Assembly: GCA_003184365.1 (NCBI GenBank)
Contig: NKYR01000069.1
Coordinates: 125,959 to 189,958 of the forward strand
Length of the DNA stretch: 64,000 nucleotides
From: Evernia prunastri
Lineage: Eukaryota; Ascomycota; Lecanoromycetes; Lecanorales; Parmeliaceae
Direction: 5' to 3'
In this document: positions 53,784 to 64,000 of the stretch, one piece after another
Layout: the number at the start of each line of letters is the position of its first letter
Position numbering within the stretch: position 1 is the stretch's first letter
Made by a program: the position numbers and the translations under genes
Notes under the pieces: model-generated
What the model saw: the letters and a program-made list of their open reading frames with translations, nothing else
The model's database searches: none
Told to the model about the DNA's origin: nothing

Positions 53784-56109
53784 TCAAAAGAAGTTGCGGC
53801 GGCTTCTCTCATGCTGTTTGTGAACGTTCAGCGGCTTGATGATCTCAGCGTCCGAGAGGCCCGGCGGGAGCTCGACCTCCATACCCACCGATGCGTGACT
53901 CAAACGAGCGAGCCCACGCTGCCAAGCGTTGGCCGGAATATGAGGAGGAACTTGGTCCATCTTGCCGTAGACAGACTTCACAGCAGCTGATGTTTCAACA
54001 CGGGCTTCGAAACCCTTTCTTGTCCTCACCACGCCGCTGGAACCTACCGTCACGGGTGAAACTTGAGGGCTGTCGAAGATCGGGATCGGCGGTAATGACC
54101 GGTCTAGGTCTGACTTCTGGGCCTGATCTGAGCAGATGGTTGTTTCGACGTGTGGGCCCTTGGTCGATGTGCTGATACCCCTCTGGCTCTGACTTGACAT
54201 ATCGGTATCTATGTAGATCCTGTATTTGTTCCTCGCTTCATGGTTTTGGGTCATGGATATTCCATCCGATGGGTGGCGAGCCATGAGGTCGTAAGCGAAG
54301 GGTGCAGAAGGCTTGACGAGTTGATGTGCGACCCGATTAGAAGGTCCGAGGATTTCCAAAACCTCCTTTACAGATCCTGAGGGTATTGCCGTGTCGAGAA
54401 GCCCGGCTTTTCCGCTGTCGGGAAGCCCTCGGTGGAGACCAATCAAGCTGTTGACGACTATTTCATCGACTAGCTGCTGTTGTTGCTCTGTCACGCTATC
54501 AGTAGCACAACCTCCTTCTCCGTCGCGATGATTGCTCTTTCTCTTCTTCTTCCTCTTCTTCCCGACCACGATGACAGCGACAAGGGTCAACAAGAAGAAA
54601 GCTACAACTCCAATGCTTATGCCTATCTTAGTCGTACGACTGACACCGCTGACATGGCTCTCTGTACTTGCTGATGAGATTGCCACGATTTCTGGCTTGA
54701 GCAAGTCCGGGAATTTGCTCTGGTAGACAGCGAAACTGGAATGTTCATAATTGGTGATTACATAGCTGACAGTAATTAGTGCCACAAGTCGTATCTATGA
54801 TCTGGTAGACAGCTTACGCTTCTTGTAGGAAAGTTCGGCCAAGCGTGTACTGAGTTTGGTTTGCAGCCCTCATGAGGGGAAAATAGCGAATACCACCAAT
54901 ACTGCTAGGGACCAAAGGGTAGTCCACCACAAGATCAAAACTCGAATATGGCAGACAGATATCAACGGTCGGCCCTCCAGTCTCAGAGTTCCCTAATCTG
55001 AAAGTGATATTGTTGTTCTCTGCTACCAGACTTTCATGCAATCTATCGTCGACGAAATACATCTGATATGTCGTATTCCAGACCAGACCGAATGTTTTTT
55101 CAAATTCTTTACACGCATCGCTCGGTAGGTAAATGTATGGGGTTGTTGAATCGATGAGAGTCCGAATTGGCTCTGAGAGAAGCGATACTGTGGAGCCATT
55201 TACATATCGCGCGGTTACTGACTGTAGGCCCACAGTAAGCTCCCGTGAGATGTCGGAGCTTAGCGAAAAGGAGACATTGTTATTGACAAATCTAGATGAG
55301 TCGTAGCCTCCAAGTGTCAGAGATCCGAACACTCCTTTTGATTCTGGGAGTTCAACATTAGTAGGTATATCATAGTAAGGTCAAGAGAGTAAGCTCTGAA
55401 GTTTGCGGACCACAGGTTCAGGCTAGAGAATTTGCATGCTAAGGGCTCGAACATGAGACTCAATCACTCACGGTAAACAGCACCGGCCGTATATCCCCAC
55501 GAAAGACTTGGAATCATGTTTCGCTCCTTTAACGTTGTCAAAAAGGTCGCATTTGGAGTGTCGTCTCCATTAAAGTGCGTTCCTTGATGGCCCAGGCCAA
55601 AATATCCGAGGTAATAATCATCGTTGTCGAAGGTAGCGACCACTTGAGAGTCTAGACCAGGACATCCAATGGCGTTATTCAGTCCGATTGCTACTGTATC
55701 AAGTCCATAAGTAGCGCTGTCGCTGTCGCTGTAGCCTAGATTCATCTCGAGGCCCATTGAATGATTGCCGATTCCTTTCCACGAGCTAGATTCGGATGAA
55801 TTGAACAGTCCACCACGAGAGTCACTGCAATTCTTCGAAGCAGTTTTGCCCGGTTCGCCCGAAAGACATCCTCTTGCAGATACAACCCATAAAGCCTGCC
55901 CAGCTGTAGAGGGAAGGACGCGAACAGTCTGCTCGGAACTCGAGCTTCCGACCCGCAAATCGAAAGACGACCAATTCCCATCGGCGCCATCCCTAGAGCC
56001 TGGTCAACAAAATGACTGCAGGATGATTCCCAATGAGATAGTAAGGTAGTAGAATGAACAGCAGAAGCTCACCAAATCTCTGAGGGACGCCAAGATATGG
56101 GCTTGGCAT
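53784..56109 (-). CDS. Membrane-anchored aspartic protease-like protein (A1 fold, first Asp missing)
   Basis: Exons 56109-56073, 55999-55472, 55343-54818 and 54765-53784 (about 690 residues); introns have GTGAGC, GTGAGT and GTAAGC donors and CAG acceptors. The pepsin-like fold is evident: GNWSSFDLRVG, then TVRVLPSTAGQALWVVSARGC at about 38-57, GLDTVAIGL, YYLGYFGLGHQ, GSLTLGGYDSSRF, and LIDSTTPYIYLP at about 251. The first lobe's catalytic DTG is replaced by STA, while the second keeps Asp (about 253). A transmembrane segment (GISIGVVAFFLLTLVAVIVV, about 411-431) is followed by KKRKKKRK and a 250-residue cytosolic tail. The first exon lacks a signal peptide, so an upstream exon is probably missing. 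It is likely a surface pseudo-protease or receptor-like protein; such fungal paralogues exist. Confidence 0.8.
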
Positions 56110-58838
56110 GGGACGGCCCGTTAGAAGCCGGCATGACAAGGTAAGGCTGATCCTCTTTTTCTTTGGCTTCCTAGGTACCTACCTATTACAGTCAATTAAA
56201 TGTCGGTGGTCGTTCGAGAGCAGATCTTAACACCAGAATAAAGAGAACAACCTAATAGGCACTCATCAGTACTCTTCTACTATTAGTCGAAGGTGGTCTC
56301 TCTTAGAAGTGGCTTCTTCGGGCATCTCCCCGCGGCACGTTCTGCTCGCTCCGCCTTGCTGCAGGCATCCTTTTGCTTCAGCCTTTCTTTGCCTGAAGGG
56401 AAATTGAAAAATAGAACACCTTGCACGAATAACAGATCTACAGAACCATCTTCGACTTCAGTACTCGACAGGCGCGCATATAGGCGACTTAAACTCCACG
56501 GTCACAGGCGCAATCGAAACCTGCATGCACCTTGCCTGCTGCCTCAACTGCATTCCTTTCGTATGTGTCTATGAGGTTCCGCCGCCCGTACTACCTTCAA
56601 CAATGCAACGTTTCCTTACGAGCCATGGCATGAGACTGTCCATCGGATACTTGCTCACGTTTGGTCTTGCGGCAAGCCCCTTCCTTGCATGACCATTACG
56701 CGGACTTCCTTCTTGCTGATGACGCAAGTTCATCATATATGCAGATGGATACACTGAACACCACCAGCGTGCTTGCTGCCCAATAGGAAATGGCCGAAGT
56801 TGCTCCAAAGCACCGCCCGGGCTGAGTCAGCACCAAGCTGCCACTCCATCGTGATCGGAGTGGTCTAGGTAATTTCAGTCCGAAACCGTAGGAGCAATGG
56901 CTGGGTTTTCTTTACTACTGCACCTCCAAAGCACGGCTGCCTTAGCGCGGAGACCGCAGCTAAATCCTCGAATCACACTTGAGAGAATCGCCGGCTGTCT
57001 TTTAGACCATATATATCTCGTAACGTCGTTGATTATTTGATGAATGGCCAGATAGTCTGGAAGATCTATTGCATTTTCAGTTTATGGGCTCTGTCACGCC
57101 ATCTGGCCGAGCAGTTGATTTAAATGGAGCTCCTTCGTCGACCTAAGTCAAAAGGATCCTTTGCTTACAGGGCACGGACAACCACCTTCAGGCCGCTCAG
57201 GAATGGTCCTTGCGGCAAAGTTCCTATTTGATCCCCGGCCTTGAGGGATACACGTCTTTCAAAATGAAAACTGCAGCAAGGCAATCTCTAAAACTTAGTG
57301 CTGTCAGCGCCTCTAATAGTGAATCTCAGTAGGGGCTACATCATCTGGATGTAATTTCCCACTTGATTAGTCTGGATCGCTTGGATCTAGTACGAAATCG
57401 CTGGTGACTATGAGGCTACATGCGCCGGGAAATTTTTGGTTCCACTTAGATGACAAAGACCTGCACGAAGCAAGTCCAGAAATCACAGTAGGCACTGTCA
57501 GAGCGACAAGGAATTCAAAGATTGTCCGGATTAATGCACGAATTTTCTTATTGGGGAAAAGGCGACATTAGAGCACCAGGGTGCCAATTCTGGGGAGTTT
57601 GACAGAGCCAAAGTAAAGGATAGGAAATGGAGACAAGGTAACTCCCCCCTGTGTACACTGTTGGAGGGCTCGTTTGTTCCAGATAGGATGTGTGGTTGGC
57701 TGTAGCCAACTCCGGCGTTGTGTACAGATGCTTTGCGACATCAACGATCTGCTTTCTGCTACATGAATGCAGTGATATCAATCACCTACCAAAGCTCAAG
57801 CCAGTCGTGCAGAGACATCGATGCCAAGGGTACAAGATCGTCCAACCTCCATGGTCCTTCAACCAGATACCGCGCTAGATATTCCATGGCCCCGGCTATG
57901 ATTTGGGTAGGAAAAAATGTGGGAATGGGCCTTGCCTGTGCGGGTGCAGTGCATGCAGAGCCTCGGAGGTGACGTTTGCTCCCCAAAAGAAGAGTCGATG
58001 CCTGTTTTCCGGGCGAGTGGGAACCCAGTTAATTGCTCTCTCTGGCATCTGCTGACAAGACAGTAGCCCGTTCGGCTTAAGGACTCTGCATTCAGGATCT
58101 CATGAATAGCTGATTGGAAAGCCGAGAGAAATGTTCACGAAGTGAGATGGTACCTAGCGCAGATCCCATAGAAAATCAGAAACCGCTACACCATTATTGT
58201 ACCAGCGCCTTAGGAATCGAAAGCAATAATATAAATTAAATCTCACCGGCGAACATCCTTACCCCCGCCAATGGCGGTACAGAATTTAGGTACCGAGGTA
58301 AATTAATTTACGGAGTACAAGGCTCCTTTCCCGTAAGCCCCACGGACTCGCATTTACTCCATAACTATCCAAACAAAAACCGTACATGTTTTACATACTG
58401 CTATCAATCACCATCTCGTAAGTTAGTAATAAAAACAATAACAATTGACAATAACAGTACCGACAATAATGATGATAATACTAATTATCGAAAGACGCCC
58501 GAAGCAGTCTGGTCTCGCGATAGAATAGGCAGACCTGCTCGCCAACGGCTTCAAACTCGCTAATCCTCCGGAAGGAATTATCGTGGTGTTGGAATCAGCC
58601 AATGAATGGCGTGCATTCATATGCTACCTGTTATTTGGCTGCCTCAGTAGCAAATACCACACTTGTGCAGTCTCCAGCATGGGCTTCACTGCGCATAAAT
58701 AGCTATCTCTTCTACGCCCTACATAATTCTTTAATTCCTACATAGCATGCAACCCTACATGTACAGGAAACCGCTAAAATAACAGTAACTCAGTCATTTG
58801 CAACACGTAGGCTTCCAATCTTGCTGCTCATTGTAACG
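56110..58838. other. 2.7-kb region without a supported gene
   Basis: Both sides should hold promoters of divergent genes (protease-like to the left, NRPS-like reductase to the right). In between I see only short frames and AT-rich simple sequence near 58420-58480. A signal-peptide exon of the protease-like gene may lie in the first few hundred bases but was not found. Confidence 0.45.
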
Positions 58839-61800
58839 ATGGAGTGCACGACAGCTCCATCTCATCAATTTACTGGAGACTTGGTTCCACATCTCGTCGA
58901 CAAGCGTGCCGCCTTGACACCTGATACCATCTATTCTGAATATCCAGTCTCCACCTTGACTTATGCTGAGGGCTACCGCAAGATTACCTACAGAGACCTT
59001 GCCAACGCAGTTAATGGCGCGGCCGCGTGGCTGATCAATACCCTCGGGCCCGGTAAGGATTTCGAGACTCTCGCATACATTGGCCCCAACGACATAAGAT
59101 ATCCTGCACTTATCCTCGGAGCTGTCAAGGCTGGATATAAGGTGTGACTTATTTTTACCTTCGCTCTCTACCAAAATAGCGGTGCTAAACGGAATAGCTG
59201 TTTCTCCCATCACCTCGCAACAGCGTAGCTGCGCAGTTCAACCTCTTTGATAGACTGAAATGTAAAGTCCTACTTTCATCCGACCCGCGACCGCCAGCTG
59301 TTACCGCTATCAGTGACCATCACGATTTCCATATTCTCCAAGTTCCCAGCGTCTTGCAGCTCCTCGATGTAAAGCATCATCACTTCGCATATGATAAGTC
59401 GTGGCCAGATGCTCAATCGGAGCCTTTGTTTGTTGTACATACCTCTGGCTCCACTGGCATGCCTAAGCCTCTAGTCTATACCCATGCTACGGCAGCTACC
59501 AACACTAAAATGATGTCGCTGGATCCACCAGATGGCTACAAAAGCCAAGACCGGGTGTATCAAGGCAAGAGGGTCTTCATTACTTTTCCACCTTTTCACG
59601 TAGGTCAATGAACATCAGTAGTAGCGTGATGTCTCTCTTCTAACAAAACTGCAGGGAGCATATCTCGTCAGCCATCTTTTCAATTCGATTCCCTTTGGAA
59701 CAGTGATGATAGCTCCTATATCAGGCGCTCTTCCCTCAGGTGAAGGACTTCTCGAGAGTCTAAAACAAGCTCCCGCAGACGTTGCCCTTCTCGTTCCCTC
59801 GATTGTACAAGATCTAGCGCAAAGTCCCGAACTCCTCAGTTACTGTTCGAAACATCTGAGAGCGATTATCTACTGTGGAGGCGGTCTTCCACAGGCAATT
59901 GGCGATATCGTAGCATCAAAAACTAGGCTGTTGAATCAGTTTGGGGCGTCAGAGCTGGGTTTAACTCCCAATCTCCTGTCATTGAGCAACAGAGGTCCAG
60001 AGGATTGGAAGTATGCTCAATTCCACCCACAACTTGGTCTGGAGCTACGACGAGTTTCAGATGACATGTATGAGCTGTATGCAGTCCGTGACCCTGAAAA
60101 AAAAGACACCCAACCTACTTTCACTATCTTCCCTGACGCTCACGAGTATGCCAGCCGCGATCTTTTTGTCCGTCATTCATCAAAAAACAAAGCAGACCTC
60201 TGGAGCTGGAAGGCAAGAGCTGATGACATTATTGTCTTTTTGAATGGCGAGAAGACGAACCCAATATCCATGGAGCAGCATATCGTTGCATGTAACGCGG
60301 ATATTTCTGCGGCGATAGTCATTGGTGCACAGCGTTTCCAGGCGGCCTTACTAATTGAACCAACTACTACTGGAAAGGTTCTGGAGCCGGCTGAGCGTGC
60401 TGCTTTTATAGAGAGGATCTGGCCTACCGTCGAGGAGGCTAATAAGGATGCTCCAGCTCATGCTCGCCTTATGAAATCCCATGTCTTATTTACTCAGCCG
60501 CAAAAACCAATGTTGCGGGCTGGGAAGGGAACAATCCAAAAGTCTAGTACGCTGAAGTCGTACGCGAGCGAAATTGACGCCCTCTACAGAGACGCAGACA
60601 CAATGTCTGTCGACTTGGAAGGCGAAGTCGATTATCCAAGAGCTACTCTGAATGAAGCGACGGTATCGAAGTGTGTCAAACAGAATATCTTGTCGACTGT
60701 AGAATGGCCAAGTATTGATGAATCAGCAAATTTCTTTACACTTGGCATGGACTCGTTACAGGCACTGGTTCTGGTACGTAAATTGAGGCAAAGCCTTGTT
60801 ATGCCAATGATTGCACTCAGTACCGTGTATACCAATCCTTCAATCTCGACCCTCACAGCTGCAATCTTGCACCTCTTGGACCAACACCAGACTTCAACGG
60901 CCTACCAAGAACATGCGCGAAGAGAGGAACTCAATGATATGATCCAACATTATAAGACTCAGATGGACCACCGATTGCTGCCTAAATCCGATATCGAAGC
61001 CAACGTCCATCCAAAGCAGGAAGAGGAGATTGTAATTCTAACAGGCTCTAATGGCGCCTTAGGTTCGTACATTCTGGATGCACTGCTACAAAATCCGACT
61101 GTTACGCACATTTACTGCTTGAACAGAGCCAAGGATGGCTTGTCAGTACAGGACGAAAAGAACCGCGTCCTGGGGCTGCAGCATCCTGCAAATAAAGAAA
61201 GAATTTCATTCTTGACGGTGGATCTAAGCCAGGAACTTTTCAACCTAACGAAAGCACAATACGATGAATTAAGTTCCAAAGGCACGGTCGTCATCCACAA
61301 TGCGTGGACGGTAAACTTCAACCTTCCTCTTGCCTCTTTCAAACCGCAGCTTGACAATCTCGTCAATCTCCTTGCGTTTGCCAACAACTCTGCAAATTCG
61401 GCACGATTTTTCTATATTTCATCCATCAGTTCATTGATATCTTATCGCTCAGAATCTGGAAAGACCCGGGAGAAGCCTGTCACGGCAGACACTGCGCCTG
61501 GGCCAAATGGCTACTCAGAGAGTAAGTACGTCGCTGAGCAGATCCTCGAATACGCAGCGCAAACCGCAGTCCCTGGGCCCTCCCTAGCTTATGCTCGTGT
61601 GGGTCAGGTAGCTGGAGCTGCCCATCGCTCTGGAATGTGGAACAAGAATGAATGGTTTCCAAGCATGATCATCAGCTCTCTCCATATAGGCGCACTTCCG
61701 GACTCACTTGGCCCCACATTCGATCGGATCGATTGGGTACCGATCGATTTACTTGCTACAATCCTCGTGGAGTTGGCTCTACAAGGAGCCCATTCAGCAA

Positions 61801-62219
61801 CAACTGAAACTGCCTCTGAGGCGCACCACGCCGACGTCTACCATCCCCTGAATCCACACGCGACCAGCTGGACGGCGCTCAGGGCCATCGTACTCGACGA
61901 GCTAAGATCACAGACGAAGAAGCCGATGGAAGTCGTACCACTGCGCACCTGGATCGCCAGAGTGCGCAAGGAAGCGGAGTCCACGGCGGGAAGCTCTGGA
62001 AACGCCGAGGACGTGGACCTGGAGACCGTGCTGCGGAAGAACCCTGCGGTGAAACTCGTGGAGTTCTACGAAGAGCTCGTTGCGTCCGAGGGAGTCTCGA
62101 CCAATCGGTTGGAATTCGCTGAGACTTTGAAGACGAGCAGGGCGATGCAAGGATTGGAGCCGATCAAGGATGAGTGGGTGCGGAAATGGATTCGTGAGTG
62201 GTTCGCGGCTGGGGACTGA
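58839..62219 (+). CDS. NRPS-like adenylate-forming reductase (A-T-R), 1089 aa
   Basis: Exons 58839-59141, 59198-59599 and 59655-62219; introns GTGTGA...ATAG (56 nt, branch TGCTAAAC) and GTAGGT...GCAG (55 nt). Adenylation domain: YSEYPV, TLAYIGPNDIRY, HTSGSTGMPKP (about 182-192), NQFGASELG (near 330), YASRDLFVRH and ARADDIIVFLNGEKTNP. Carrier domain: FFTLGMDSLQALVL with the phosphopantetheine Ser at about 602. Reductase domain: ILTGSNGALGSYIL (NADPH-binding, from about 697) and the catalytic YSESK (Tyr855, Lys859). There is no condensation domain. This family activates a carboxylic acid, loads it as a thioester and reduces it to an aldehyde or alcohol. The substrate is unknown. No clear biosynthetic partner genes lie within the window. 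Confidence 0.93.
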
Positions 62220-62865
62220 TGGTGCAGGGCATGATCGGGACAATCTATCATGTGAACTTGTTCCATTTATGGTGATTCGGCGAACATAAAGACAAGTTCA
62301 GCTAGAGCGTCACGGTTCTTTAAAAACATTGAGATCCGCCGCCCTACCTTACCTTTTGGCCCCCTCTGCCCCACCACCCTCGCCCCCTTCTCCCTCAATT
62401 GTGTGAAGTTTTTTTGTGGAATCTTCGATTTCATACACTGTCCTCATGCAAGAGATCCCTTAACCAGCCTTCATGTAAGGTCTCATTCCACTATATCCCG
62501 AGCTATCAGTATGCTGTTTGGTCACAAAACCGAGCTTACTAAAGCCTCGAGGCGCTTGAGTCAATAGCTTGAAAAAGAGAGTCGAAGAATGGCGCGAGAT
62601 CCTCATTACAGTACTCATTTGCTCTCTCAGATGGCCACGCAAGGCTTGATGGTGGATCTGAGCCGGGAGGCTTTCAACTTCTGAGACGGTGGGTTGGCAG
62701 CAGACAGTTGAATAATATTCCAAATTGACACCTTTCAACTGGGCTATCCGGGCGAAGCAGGCATACGCTAGCACCATTCCTGAAAAGAGCCAAGCAATCT
62801 ACTTTTCCCACCCCAGCACTCCTCACGCAATCACAACGCTCCCACTCCCAACAGGCCCCACCGCA
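62220..62865. other. convergent intergenic region
   Basis: About 650 bases between the stops of two converging genes. The minus frame at 62460-62777 is unsupported. Nothing else is seen. Confidence 0.5.
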
Positions 62866-63492
62866 TCATCCAAGATCGTAATCTCCGCCTCGAAACACCC
62901 CCGCCACGTGCCGAAGAGCACCCTCACCCCTTACAACGTGTCCGCCAGCATCAACCAGGTCAAGTCCTTCTGCGCCCGCGGCCGACTGACCCGGGACGTG
63001 CAGCCTCCCCCCTTCTCCTCCGGTCCACTCGAAGTCGAGCTGCGGCAACGGTCCGTCCCCGCGAGCGACCGCCACCGCGCGCACGACGCTGTACTGCGCG
63101 CCGGCGACGACGTCGAGCAGGGCCTCGCGGTCCACGGGGGGGGGGGGGGCGTACTTGCTGAAGATCAGGGACGTGGCGGTGCCGGGGACGCGCACTTGGT
63201 ACGGGTCGACGGGATATGCGGCGAGGCTTTTTTGGGGGGGGGATCGTGGGGTTGCAGGGTCAGCGGTGCTTTTTGACGGTGTTGGACGTGCGGGGAGTGG
63301 TCTGTGAGGGAGGGGGTTTGTTTTTTTTGTTTTTGTTATTCGGACTTACGTCGTGGTCGGTTCGGATGTGTTGATGAGGAGAGGATTATACTCGACTTTC
63401 GAGGGGACGATTGAGGAAGGTCGGGACGGCGTCGAGGCGGATTCAATCCGGCCGGAGAGTAGGGCAAATGAGACAGTCTTCCAGAACAACAT
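62866..63492 (-). CDS. Small secreted hypothetical protein, 192 aa
   Basis: Exons 63492-63350 and 63301-62866, with a 48-nt intron (GTAAGT...ACAG, phase 2). The N-terminus MLFWKTVSFALLSGRIESAS is a plausible signal peptide, followed by a Pro/Ser-rich part, YPVDPYQVRVPGTATSLIFS, an Ala/Val-rich stretch (LLDVVAGAQYSVVRAVAVAR), FEWTGGEGGRLHV and a Gly/Asp-rich end. The coding strand has a run of nine C and one of fourteen C (63137-63150, encoding Pro), both prone to slippage in copying and sequencing. The opposite-strand frame is its shadow. Function unknown; size and secretion fit an effector-like protein, but only two or three Cys residues at most are present. Confidence 0.6.
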
Positions 63493-64000
63493 TGCTGTGA
63501 AGAGAGGCTTCGGTCTGAGTGGTAACGTTCGAGAGGTACGAGACTCAGCCACGGGGGAGGAATATGTGTGCTTGTAAAATGTCCCTCTTGCCTGCTCTCC
63601 ATGAAAAGGTAAAAGCCGAGGCCGTGGCTCTACAGTGATTTGCGAAAGACACAGGCACTCAAAGGTACGGTACAAGGGCCCTTGCTGTGGGATTGAGACG
63701 GGAGAACCGTCTGGCTGGGTCCTCCGACCGGACGGTTGTACGGCAGAGAGCAGGATCCGACGCTACACACTCTCAGTGCAATCCGTGAAAAGGGGAAATA
63801 GTTATTCGCGTAATTGCGATACATAGAACCCCGCGTAGTATTTTTTCGGCTATAAGTTTCGCCTTTCTACCGAAAATGGCTTAGCAATATAGAGGTTGTG
63901 ACTCGTGGATAGATAGTCGCGTGTCGCTTGCCTGCGTCACTTCCTAATTGGCATATCCAAGACTTCTCTGTAGTGCATTGAACGATGTTGGATGGGTACA
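63493..64000. other. right edge, no supported gene
   Basis: About 500 bases upstream of the small secreted protein gene, expected to contain its promoter. A TATAAGTTT sequence lies at about 63852. No gene is recognised to the window end. Confidence 0.4.

Noticed and set aside
62725..63276. 183-codon plus-strand frame
   Set aside because: It is antisense to the spliced secreted-protein gene, which has a signal peptide, clean splice sites and continuous protein-like sequence on the minus strand.
58839..63492. Secondary-metabolite cluster centred on the NRPS-like gene
   Set aside because: Only one biosynthetic enzyme is present and no tailoring enzyme or regulator is visible within the window; the SAT4-type gene is over 20 kb away.
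1..64000. CRISPR array, prophage or bacterial insertion sequence
   Set aside because: No regularly spaced repeats or prokaryotic gene organisation are seen, and the genes are eukaryotic with spliceosomal introns.

Overview
The window looks like nuclear DNA of a filamentous ascomycete (Pezizomycotina, probably Dothideomycetes). Protein-coding genes are split by short introns (about 48 to 120 nt) with GTRNGY donors, CTRAY branch sites and YAG acceptors. They include fungal markers: translation elongation factor 3, siroheme synthase Met8, an NRPS-like adenylate-forming reductase and a seven-helix SAT4/rhodopsin-type membrane protein. No operons or prokaryotic signals are seen. All gene models below are my own splicing by eye.

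Layout. 0-13 kb: 3' end of an acidic protein (+), a long Arg/Asp-rich disordered protein (+), an Hst3/Hst4-type sirtuin (+), a Golgi-type GT31 glycosyltransferase (+) and a glycine-zipper protein (+). 13-18.4 kb: an unrecognised gene whose frame is crossed by one in-frame TGA (+), then 3 kb of non-coding DNA with pyrimidine and simple-repeat tracts. 18.4-24.1 kb: elongation factor 3 (-) and an unrecognised single-pass membrane protein (-). 24.5-44.3 kb: a dispersed family of proteins with an F-box/2EXR-like N-terminus and a TPR-like C-terminus (four intact genes and one wrecked copy), interleaved with Vac1/Pep7 (-), Met8 (+), a hAT-type MITE inserted into an ORF, a SAT4-type membrane protein (+) and a small conserved protein (+). 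46-53 kb: two neighbouring Ser/Thr-rich single-pass membrane proteins (-), TTC27/Emw1 (-) and, divergently, METTL16 (U6 snRNA m6A methyltransferase, nine exons) (+). 53-64 kb: a tRNA-Trp gene interrupted in its variable loop, a membrane-anchored aspartic-protease-like protein lacking its first catalytic Asp (-), 2.7 kb with no gene, an NRPS-like reductase (+) and a small secreted protein (-).

How the genes relate. Most are unlinked housekeeping genes: translation (EF3), endosomal traffic (Vac1), sulphur assimilation (Met8), ribosome/complex assembly (TTC27), U6 modification (METTL16) and histone H3 deacetylation (sirtuin). Two close divergent pairs (Vac1/Met8, TTC27/METTL16) may share promoters. 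The F-box-like/TPR family is the main lineage-specific expansion.

Most unusual observations: (1) a tRNA-Trp(CCA) gene carrying a 64-nt insertion with spliceosomal-intron hallmarks in its variable loop, which when removed leaves a complete 72-nt cloverleaf; (2) two homologous introns of 59 and 58 nt separated by one 72-nt exon in a membrane-protein gene; (3) a 422-bp hAT MITE with a perfect 8-bp target duplication; (4) a C-rich to G-rich switch along the coding strand of at least four GC-rich genes; (5) an 11-nt microexon in METTL16.
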